Assembly: GCF_024713975.1 (NCBI RefSeq)
Contig: NC_091095.1
Coordinates: forward strand, 3,260,001 to 3,324,000
Length of the DNA: 64,000 nucleotides
Direction of reading: 5' to 3'
Source of the DNA: Paralichthys olivaceus
Lineage: Eukaryota > Chordata > Actinopteri > Pleuronectiformes > Paralichthyidae
Shown here: positions 1 to 10,800 of the stretch, in pieces
Layout: each line of letters starts with the position of its first letter
How positions within the stretch are numbered: the first letter of the stretch is position 1
The notes under the pieces: generated by a model
Seen by the model: the letters and a program-made list of their open reading frames with translations, nothing else
Told to the model about the DNA's origin: nothing
Databases searched by the model: none
Translations under genes and position numbers: made by a program

Positions 1-1542
1 CAACTTATATCTTCACTGTGAGCTCCTTAATGGATCATAGCTGTCCATCTATTGAGTGATGCTGCTTGTGTTGCCAGGGCGATGACTTATTCCCCTGCAT
101 CCACTGCTCCTCTGGAGAAACGCTAAGTATCCTGAAGAAAGCTCAAAACATATGGGGACAAAATATTTAGCAATCAAGCTCGCGCTCCAATGGAAGCTCT
201 CATCAGCCAATTAGGTCGGCTGCGGCAGATTGCCGCACAGCGAGGACAGCTGGTTTTGAGGTTTTCACTGTCAACGTGTCAATCATGTGATGCGCTCACA
301 AGTCTGAGGCTGTCAGCGTTGTCGGGAATGTGTCATGAGCAGCGTGCATCACAGAGATGAGAGGAGATGGTGCAGGATGAAGCGAGAGCTCCATCTAGTG
401 ATGTGGGGTTATTCATCATGTTCTGACCGCAGAGCTCTGTGCTAAATCCCACTATTACACTGAGGTTGTCGAGAACCAAGCTAAACCTTCTTATGAAGTT
501 ATAAACCTACAATCTCTTGATTTAGTCGAGGTATTACTGCACAAATACTTAACAAAGCAGTTACTCCCTCACAGTATTCAGAATGTATTTAAATCTGGAG
601 AGAGTAAATCCAAGAACTCAGGGGACTAGGTCTGTTATTTTAATTACGTCTAAAAAAAAAATATATAAAGAGACAATATCATCTTCTTTGTTTGTTGTTT
701 GTGTTTGTTTCCGACTTTACTGATCTTCAGACCTTGTGGGAAGACAATAAATTAACTCTGTGTACAAACAGTCGTGGGTGTAATAAGTTACTGCCTCAGG
801 CTACACATGTTTGATCCCCACGTATTTATATTTGCTTTGTTGTTGCTTTGTACCAAACTTCGTGTGGAAACAGAAAATGTGGTGCAAACAACAGAATGAG
901 TGAAAAGTATTTAAAGTTCTATTTAATATAAAAAGTCTGTTGGTGTTGTAAATATTTCAATGTTATCAATTTATGATGTAATAAAATGCTTTTTTATCAA
1001 TAAAGAGTTTATTTAGACGGTGCTGGTTTTCATCTGACTGTCATGCTTGGCTAAATAAAAATATACGAGAGAGAGGGAGTAACATAGGCAACTGGCCGAG
1101 GACCCTTTATTCCTGCAGGGGTCCCAAAAATCAGAGGTTCACAATGTGGATTTTGGTAAGAGCAGATTTTATCAGGTGAATGATTAAAACACAATATGGG
1201 CTAAGGCATGTCCTGCACTACGACTGGGTAGATAAATCTTAAAAATCTAATCCTAATGTCTTTATCACCGTGTTTTAAGTAATAAACATAATTAAGTGGT
1301 ATTTTAAAGAAATTAAGAGCAGAAAGGGTTTTTGGTTTGTACTGCGTTTGTGTGTATTGTCTTTTGAAGCCACTTTATTAAAAGCTCAACTCATTGTCCA
1401 ATGAAAACATCAAGAGCTGTAATGGAGGGAGGTAAAAAAACTTCTTATCAGCTCGACACAGTGGGAGCTCTGTTCTGCAGCCGAACACACATGTGCTTAT
1501 CTTAGCCTCACAAACTCCTCAGCCCTGCCTCCTCCTCCTCCG
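1..1542. other. No gene recognised; possible 3' end of an upstream gene
   Basis: There is no coding sequence I can support. AATAAA occurs at 746-751, 980-985 and 999-1004, so this could be the 3' UTR of a plus-strand gene to the left, but nothing else confirms it. Confidence 0.3.
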
Positions 1543-1566
1543 ACACACACACACACACACACACAC
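1543..1566 (+). repeat. (CA)n microsatellite
   Basis: About 12 CA units follow a CTCCTC stretch. A second short AC tract is at 1905-1921. Confidence 0.95.
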
Positions 1567-2033
1567 ATAGAGTAGTTTCAAAGTCCACTCCTAATATGAT
1601 GTGCCAGTGAGGGAGAAAAAAAAAGAGAGGAGATTGTAGGAAGACAGCTTTTGGTCTGCGAAGCGTTAGGAATCGATGCATCTGTGCCGCCTTTGAACGC
1701 TCCCCATGTCAGATGCTGCAATTCAGACGCGATGAGGAGGAAAGGATAAATAGGTTAATTGAAATATTAAGCGAGGCTACACACGGGAAATTGAGTTACC
1801 CAAGAGCAGAGCTGTTAGGAAGAAAACATGCAGTTAAAAAGATTCGGTTTTTAAAAAGGCTCTTGTGTTATATCTTCGCCAAAAACACGTTTATCAATTT
1901 CACAACACACACACACACACACTGCAAACAGAAAACGTGCTGCAACAACACAACAAAACAGAACTGTGTTCGGGGGACAATAAAAAGTGATGAACTTGGC
2001 TGGGACGCTATCACCTCCCATATTGCGAAGTTG

Positions 2034-2462
2034 TTTTGGCCCAGATTTGGCCCAGATCCACCCACATACCACATGGAGTGTCAGCACCGGGGCGGCCCGC
2101 TCCTGTTTGCCAGATCTCAACCACGAGTGAGCCACAGCAACCAATGGTGCCAAACAAGGTCCGAATTAGTTTTGTGCTATTTGGGCCTTATTCAACATTT
2201 ATCACATGGGCCACTTTAGGTTCACATCCAGATTCCAATTTACCTAGAGCACCACATGTTTGCCAAAACGAGGCCCACGTTTGTTTTTTGGATGTTTGAG
2301 CCACATTTGCTATTTTACAAATGGGCAACATTAGGCTCAAATCCATTTTGTCCTGGCCACAAGCAGAAGTGTTGCATCACAGCCAGGTGTGGTCCACATC
2401 TCACATTGACTCATTGCACAACCGAGGATGAAGTGGGTTATAAATACCATCATGCATTGCAC
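2034..2462 (+). mobile_element. Interspersed element with 11-bp target-site duplication, copy 1
   Basis: The direct repeat TTGCGAAGTTG occurs at 2023-2033 and 2463-2473 and bounds 429 bp. Inside are GGCCCA-rich motifs and two related sub-units about 114 bp apart (near 2209 and 2323, sharing GGGC-A-C-TTAGG-TCA-ATCCA). The same sequence recurs inverted at about 32.2-32.5 kb. The family is not recognised and there is no coding capacity, although small open frames run through it by chance. Confidence 0.75.
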
Positions 2463-2473
2463 TTGCGAAGTTG

Positions 2474-4320
2474 ACGGGAAGGAAAAATGGCGGCGAGACG
2501 AGAGGGCAGCAGGTCTCAGAGTTTTTTTTCTCTGGTGATTCTAATTTTTCTTATCAGAAATTTCTGAATTATGGTGAAGATAAAGACAGAGGGCGTCGGC
2601 CCTCATCACTAAAACTCTCTTGACGTCGGTGTCATGAGCTTTAGTATGAATGGTAAAGTATGTGGTTCCGAACACAACACGAGTATTTAGTTGTGTTGGG
2701 AGTATTTGGGAGTATTTGTGTTTTTTTTAAAGTTCCAGTGCGTTGAGCTCTTCGGGCCACCGCACTGTTCACACCGAATCAAATCCCTCCGGGATTCTTC
2801 AGAGGACTTTCTTTTCTGATCCGGTGCAGGTTGTGGTGCAGTGAGCCTTCAGATGTCCTTCACCATGCTGAGCTCTATTTGCTCCTACTGCGCACAGCTG
2901 GCAGTTTCAGACATTTACTCGCCGTTGCCACCCACGGCCCGCTCTCCGTCAGAGTTATCGCAAGTCTGTCTTACTCTGTCTTTACCCATGAACATACAGA
3001 AAGGATGGAGGCACAAAGGCAGGGCAAGAAACCTTTGAGCAGAGACAGGAGAAGAATATCAGAGAGGAGAAAATGAGGTAGTCTGACTCCACAAAATGAG
3101 AAAGTGGTCCATCTCTGTCCGCGGCAAATTAATAGGGACGAGACGGCAGGTCAGAGATGATTAAGAGCGTAATAAGTCCAGAGATCATGTGATCCTGAAG
3201 CCTCCTGCAGTGCTGCTGCGTTAACGCACCTTCATATTTAGCTTTGTCAGTTCGACTCTTAGAGAGAGAAGAAGAAGAAAAGAAAAATATTTGGTAAATA
3301 GAAGCAACATAATAATAAAACAGCTTCAGCTGGAAAAATGAGATGAACACAAAAACAAATGAAAAAACAGGAAAAAAGATTTTGCTTCTCCGTGTTCATA
3401 CAGACATGCACCTGAATTAAAACTGACCTTTTTTTTATCGGCATGTGGTGAGACAACTCTAAAGAGAAAGAATATAACAGTCAGTAAATCCCCGTCGTGT
3501 AAAGTGTAAAGGTCAGATTGAGTGTTTGTGTCCGTAGCCACTGAACAACGCTTATTTTTAAAAACTGACAACACTAAACCAGAAATGCCAAACACATGAA
3601 TAATGTGAAAAATACTTTCTTTGCTGCGACCTTGATATTGAGAATTAAGTCGTGGAGACAGTCTGACAGTTTGAGCTGAGGCAGAGCTTTCTGTCGACAC
3701 CCCACTGCTGATATATAATTCGCTGCTGGATATTTTAAATTACAGACTACGGTAATTCTCATCTTGTGGAATGATTGCCTTGCTTATTTCTCTCCCTAAG
3801 AATTAGGGATTCACTGCCGATCCACACAGCAAAAGTCCGAAAAACTGACTTTAAAGTTAGAGCGACTTCTTATTTGTCACAGTTCCAAAGACAAATTGCT
3901 GAATGTGTTTGATCAGACGAAGGATCAAACCTCCATATTTCTGTTTTATTTTTTTTTAAGCAGCTTAAAAAAGATCCATGTGGCTTTTTGTAAAACGTTT
4001 TATTTATTTTTTGTTTTTATTAACTAACTACACTCAGTAGAGAGCAACCAACAAACAAACAGAACGGGGGGGGGGGGGGGGGCGTAAAAATTAAAAAACA
4101 GTTTGATTGAATGCATCATTCCTCCAAGTGTCAAGGAAATCAGTTCTGTAGTAATTCACCATCGCAGATAAAAACATAACTTCTTTGGTTTGAGGTAATA
4201 ATTATTTCTTTCATGACATCAACAGTGTGTTCTCGGATTACACCCCCCACACACTCATACATATTCCTCTGCTTGACTTCCACCTTTTCCTCCATATCTG
4301 CAGGAACGAGGGTGTTTTTG
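2474..4320. other. Upstream flank of the slc19a3-like gene, no gene seen
   Basis: Mixed AT-rich sequence. Several open frames of 60-124 codons on both strands overlap each other and lack family resemblance. Confidence 0.5.
4066..4082 (+). repeat. Poly(G) tract
   Basis: Seventeen consecutive G. Its length is likely to be uncertain in any assembly. Confidence 0.9.
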
Positions 4321-4326
4321 TATAAA
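4321..4326 (+). promoter_or_regulatory. Candidate TATA box for the slc19a3-like gene
   Basis: TATAAA lies about 300 nt upstream of the ATG and is followed by GC-richer sequence at 4360-4380. If used, transcription would start near 4350 with a 5' UTR of about 270 nt. No CCAAT box or other core element confirms it, so this is a guess from position. Confidence 0.25.
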
Positions 4327-4623
4327 GACGGAGCAGGAGACAGTATTTATTATAACCTGCTGGAGCCCCGGGGCCTCGCCACCTCATATTTCATCCTAAT
4401 GTGTCTTCACTCAAAGCCCCCGTTTTTTTTTTTCTTTTCCCTGAGTCTCGCCGTGGCTGCGGAAACTTCAGAGGAGGGGAACAACAATGGCAGAGCAGGT
4501 GACTGTGTGTTTCACTGCATGTCTCACCTTGGCCTTATCTGGGGCTTCTATATCTCAACTGATTAAACTGCCTAAATTAGACCGTGCTCTCGCCAGACGT
4601 CCCCGGGGAGCCGGAGAGGAACG

Positions 4624-4833
4624 ATGGGTTTCTGCTGCAGCGGGGAGCACGGCGGCAGTGGCGGTGGCGGCGGCGAGCTTTGCTGGGGACGCCATTGTGT
4701 GTCCTGCTGTACTGGATGGGTGGGCCCCACTGTGCTGCTCTGCACGTATGGGTTCTTCTCCATGATGAGGCCCATAGAACCCTTCATGACGGAGTTCCTC
4801 ACAGGAACCTACAAGAACCTCACCACAGAGCAG
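4624..4833 (+). CDS. slc19a3: slc19a3-like exon 1 (coding)
   Basis: This exon is 210 nt and encodes residues 1-70, ending in phase 0 at CAG|GTGAGG. Residues 1-33 are Cys/Gly-rich, with six cysteines (4, 5, 20, 25, 28, 29) and a Gly run at 13-17. The family's first helix and the RP-x-EPF motif follow. Human SLC19A3 has only about 14 residues before the equivalent helix, so this N-terminus is extended. Confidence 0.8.
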
Positions 4834-7800
4834 GTGAGGCACCGAGACCTATAACATACATCACGTGACCACTGTAAATAAACTGAATAACACACATGAA
4901 TTTACAGTGTGAACGACACAACAAACTGATGATAAACTCTGATAATTAAAATGTGTATACTTAGAATATATTCAGTGACTAATAACATTAGTTCTAAGCA
5001 ACAATTGATATGTAAATACATGTAAATTATACAGTATGTAAATGTCAGTATAATTATATATGATTTTCCATCCCATTACGTGCCATTATGAATTATTAAT
5101 ACTCTTGTTTACCACCAGTGTATGTGCATTATTGTTTTTCACGCGTGCCGTAGGCTTTTTTTCTTAAACCCGTGAGGAAGAGAAAAGCAAAAGCAAAGAA
5201 GTAAAAGAAGCGTCTCAAGCAACGTGTGCAGCCCAGAGTGGCTGTAACACACATAAACCTGACAACTTAAAAACCCTCTCCTCTTTATACGGTGTGATTC
5301 TGCTTCGTGTGTCTCTCGGCAGCAGTGGCAGGAGATAAACAGGTATGAACACACGGGAGCGGGTGAGTGCAGTGGGGTCGTTCGGAGACGTTTGTGGGAC
5401 TCTGGTTGATACTTATTTTTTTCTCTTTTCAACCTCGATCCTGTCGGGAGCTGGATCAACTCGGATCCAAATGACGCAGTGTTGAGATTTGGGATGCGAG
5501 CACATCGTGAACCCAAGTGAACAATAACAAACTTCTTTAGTGGCGTCTGTGTGAACGAGAAATGTAATTTCAGGAGTCAGGATTAAACATGTGAATTCTG
5601 TCCTAGTGGGGGCAGTAGAGGGAAGATCAATCCACAGAAAGAAGAAGCTTTTACCGGAGAACGTCCACTCACACAACCACTAGGGGGCGCTAGTGAGGTA
5701 ACTCGTAATGAATGAGGCCTGTAGAGCTGAGACGCCAGAACATTATATTCTCTCTTAAACTCTGTTAAGTTATTTATTTAAAGTGCAGTAATCACTTGTT
5801 GTATGAATAATTAAACACTTTTCATCTCGGAGGATTACTTTACATTATTCACTGATGATTATAAAACAATCAGATATAAAGATGTCATGTTAACAAGTCA
5901 CTGAGTGGATTCAGAGTAAAGTTTGGTGTCAGCTCCTTCACATCTCTGCAGCGACGCAGCGTTCTCACAAATTACAGCCGCTGAACTCTTTCGATGCTCA
6001 ACCATGTATGATGCGAATTACTTTCTCCACTTGTGGTCCTGAATGGCTTTTCAGAGTTTATATGCAGCTGCAGAAATTAACTAAGTTTGCGAACAAAGTG
6101 CCAACTCCACAAATTCTATTCTGCACCGTATCAACAAGAAAGTGTGAGTTAAAAAAAAAATATTTCTGTTGTCACTGAAGCAGCCTGAGGTCTTAAGGTG
6201 CGTTCAGACTCACAAGTAGTTTTTTTAGTTGAATAACCAAATGTTTTTGCCGAAGCCAGGCTCCTCTGGACTGTGCTGACTTTAGCCGCAGCTCTTAACT
6301 TGAAGTCCGGTTTGTTTTTGTTATTTTTCTTCAATTTTATTCACATGGCAACGTCCAGCTTGTTCCTTCAGCTGTTCAGGCCCACTCACATCTATTTTTA
6401 ATCAATATACTGAAAATTATGTTGCCACCGATCGATGGGAGCGAAACAGAACAAAAGTAACCACCACATCTCCTGCACCACCGGGTCAAGAGGAACGTTC
6501 GGCCGCATGGTCTCAAATTAAGAACCGAGAAATGTGGACGTGTCCTCCGAGGGGGGATCAATAGATGTCTCACGAGGCATGATCGTTAAAATTATCCCTG
6601 ATTTGGAAGCAAGTGTAGTTAAACACATCTCAACATAATATCACCGGATTGTGTGTGAGTCGGACGTCTCTCTCAGTCTCTGCCATCTTGTTACACCTCT
6701 TTGTTTAGGCTTAGTGTTATTGACAGAGACACCGGGGCGGGTGAGGGGTTAAATCACATGATTGGCACGTTATTTAATTTCCTTTTGGTTATTTTGGAAG
6801 TGGCAGACTCCACCGAGGCAGAAACGATGAGCGTAAGAGTGTAAATATTGTATGTGTAATGTTAAACAGTGAATATTTCACATATTTAAATCTGCTGTCA
6901 ACCATAAACATTATTCTGTGTCATCTTTGAATTGTATTTCAAGGCTAAAATGGAACAAAAAACAATTGAATTTAATTTGCATAATATTAACGTGTCACGT
7001 CACGAACAACAAGGTTTTCATCAGCAAAGAATAAAGTTGAATATTACGTCTGATTCCTCTTCTGTCCTTTCACAATTACCAGGAATCCTTTTTTCTAAAA
7101 ATAACGAGGTCTCTGTCCGCCCTCACATTTCCAGGTGACCAGACAGGTGTATCCTGTGTGGACCTACTCCAGCCTGGTCCTCCTCATCCCCGTCCTCCTG
7201 GTGACAGACGTCCTCAGGTACAAGCCTGTAATCATCCTCCAGGGTCTCACCTACGTCGCCGCCTTCCTGCTGGTGCTGGTTGGCTCGGGGGTCCGCTCGA
7301 CTCAGCTGGCCTTCCTCAGCTACAGCGTCGCCACGGCAGGAGATGTGGCCTATTTCTCCTACATTTACGTGGTGGTTCACGCCAGCCGCTATCAGCGAGT
7401 GACCAGTTATGTGAGAGGGGCCATTCTGCTGGGCTACGCTGTGGGCGGCCTCCTGGCTCAACTGCTGGTGTCCCTGGGTGGCGTGTCCCTCCACTGCTTG
7501 GCTATCGTGACTCTCATCTCTGTCTCCATCGCACTCATAACCACGTTCTTCCTGCCCATGCCGAAGACCAGTATATTTCTTGACGGGACAAACTCCGTAC
7601 GACAGAGCCAGCCACACGAGGGCGCTCACGACTTCTCCAAGAGGGTGAAGAGCGTCATGGCTGCAGAGCACATTGGAAGGATTTTCCAAAATCTCCTCCT
7701 GGACTGTAAGAAATGTTATTCGTCAGTGGCTCTGCTCTTCTTCTGCATATGGACGGCGACGGGGAGGTGCGGCTTCTACCAGGTCTCAGGCTACGTGCAG

Positions 7801-10800
7801 CTCCTCTGGGTTCACATACAGCCTCATAACGTGACGGCGTACAACGGAGGGGTGGACGCCGTCAGCACTTTGTCAGGTATCTGAGGCTGCGCTGATTCGT
7901 CTTGGAAGTTTTCAGGTTCTTTTATTCTGACACAAAAAGATAATCATGTGTTATCTTTATGGTTAAAAACTTTATTATCAAAGCGGCAAATACAATTTCC
8001 ACTGGACCAATTTTCCATCATCCATATTAAGAATTTTTAAATAAGGACAAAATATTAAATATTAGAGTGGTACATTTAGGGATAGTTCACCCAAAAATGA
8101 AAATCCCCTTATTATCTACTCACCACTATGCCGATGGAGACAAACTCACGCGGTCGCTGATTTTCGTCACCTCTGTCCACCACCTATGTGGATGTGGACG
8201 CTTGTGTATAATTTCTGAATAACATGCAATCGAGCCACAGATCCTTCAACTCAATCTGTACTACACAATATTTCCCAAGTACTTTCCCGTCTTTTGGTTT
8301 CTCCCTGAGAATTCTACATATCGATGCAAACCAAAAACATTCAAATCCTAAAACCTCTTGAGTAATTCTGAATGGAACCCGCTGTAAAAAAAAAGAAACG
8401 TTTCAGGTTGTTGTGATAGAAACATTTTCATTAAAGCTTAGTGCTGTTGTACACATTCCACTAGAAAAAACATAATTGAATAAATAGACAGAAACAAAAC
8501 ACATTCCCTTCATTCTATCAGCGTTACACAACGCCGCAAAGCATGGGAGACAACGGGAGCAGCATTAATTAGACCATTTAATTGCCTGCTCTCATCCCCA
8601 GATGGGTAAAGCAGCAGCTGCCGCCATCCAGTCAGAGCACTTTTATTGATTATAGTACAGATACATTCCTGTATTCCCTGGGCACCAAAGGCAATTATTC
8701 TGTGTAAACCACATCCAGCTGTATGCCTTTCACTTGTAAATGGTTGGGCCCAACATGCAGTCAAGCTGTAGAGCCCGTGTCTGATATTTCCCATGTCGTA
8801 TTTTTCTGCATTCATCCCAGAGGAAAATAAAAACCCTGGTGAAAACCGGAAATATTAATATGGATTTCCAGCATCATTTACAATAAACGTCACTATTTTC
8901 ACATTCAGCATATTAATATGGAGCTTGAACGCAACATTTTTAGCAGCTCATTAGTTTTATGATAAAACCAAATGTGTGTGCAGAGCAAACAGAGATATAT
9001 CGTGTTGCACAGTGACTTTCAAGGAAGTTGCAGGACACCTCGACCCATTTATTTATCTCCGGTCTGAAGGAGTAAGTATACAACTTATTTACACATCAAA
9101 CATCTTTATCAGTCCGAGCTTAATGCATTCGCTGCATAGTTTCCCTCATTGATGTTGGTCATAATCTGTAGTTTTGCAAAATTGTCCAGTTTCAATTTTC
9201 CTCTCGTTGGTATTTGACTTGTAAGTCCACAGGAAGTTCTCGGCTAAATATTCAAAAATTCAACGCAAGCAAATAAGACGTGTTTTTACTTTTCAGACAC
9301 TTTAAAAGAATCGTTATCTCTCTCTCGACTTCACATACATGTTTCTCAATAAAACAGTATACCAAAGAAATCAATGCAGTATTGACCATAAATGCATAAT
9401 TTTTTCCCAGTTTTATCCCTTATTTATTTAATTTGATTTAAGGTAATCTTCTGTTTATTCTATTCAATCTTTTTGCATTGTTTAAATTATTATCTCTTCA
9501 AGGTGACCAAAGTCCAGTTTAGTGCATTACTCATCTTACATGAGTTAAACCAACTGGATAGTGAGAAATAAGTTGTGGACACTAAAGTAATGTCAGTACT
9601 CAGAGGTATTACAGTGTATTTAACATGCAGTCCTGCAGTGTGCACACCCTGCAGAGCTCAGCTGCGTTATTGATCCCTCTCGATGAAGTGGTACAGCCGT
9701 CTCCTGCTGACCTCGCTAAGCTTCAGATAGACACGACTGGAAACCGCTCTAATTATTCAGTCTCCGTTTGACCCTCCCTCTGCTAATCAGAGCCCAGGGA
9801 CTGATTAGGTTCTTCTTAAATACACACAGAGGGGCGATCTTTATGCTGGACGCTTTGTGCTGAACGACCAAAGACGAGAATCAGGAATCAAAGGAAAAGT
9901 ACACATTTAATAGAGTGAAGCAATTATACTCAGCCTCTCTTTACACTGCAGTGGATAAAGAGTTCAGAGTGGACGGTTCCTCGTCTGCAGGGCATTAGTG
10001 ACGAGTCTCTTTATTTACAGACTCAGGTTCTTAAGCTTTAGCCATTATAGGACGTTAGACACATGTGGTGGTTACAGAGGACATGTGATGAATGTGCAGT
10101 AAGAGGGAAAAGCAAAATGAGGTGATGGAGACAAAAGCAGGGGATAAAAAAGAGGACAAGGGAAATAATCAATAGTCCACAAATATCTGTTTGGAGTCCA
10201 CAGTTTTATATCCGTCGGTCCATGGGGACAAACGTCTCATCATAACGACCACGTGTGATGTAAAAAGAGCTGCACTGTGCCATCCTGTGGCTGAAATGAG
10301 AAACTTCTTTTTACAAAACTGATGAGAGAGGAAGCAGTGGAGGAGAAGAGTCGTATAATAAACCGATTGTGTGCACCAGTGACAAACTTAAATATAAAGA
10401 ATAAATCATAATCCTCGATAACTTTTTTGATACGGGCAATATAACACAAAGTGATTTACAGAATAAAAGCAATAAAAACAATTCACATTCAGACAGAGAG
10501 AAAAAGGTTCAAAGATAAAATAATAGTATAAGAGATTAGAAAACACATGAAAACAACAAAATGCTAGAAGAACAGTAAGTCAAAGCAGTTGGACTGCGAG
10601 AAACAAAACAAGTGACTAAATATTTGAATAAATAAATACAAGAGCTAAACAGGATTTTGTGAGGACACTGTGACCTTGAACTTTGACCTTTGACCACTAA
10701 AATCGAATCACTACATTCATGAGTATAACTTAACGTATGTTACAAATTTGACGGGATTTTCTGAAGGTGTTCCTGAGATATCGTGTTCACAAGGCAAAAC

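Noticed and set aside
1713..2219. 168-codon plus-strand open frame
   Set aside because: It runs through a CA microsatellite (His-Thr repeats) and into the interspersed element at 2034-2462.
7123..7689. 188-codon open frame on the minus strand
   Set aside because: It lies exactly opposite slc19a3-like exon 2. Its His/Glu/Asp-rich composition is the complement of a membrane protein coding strand.
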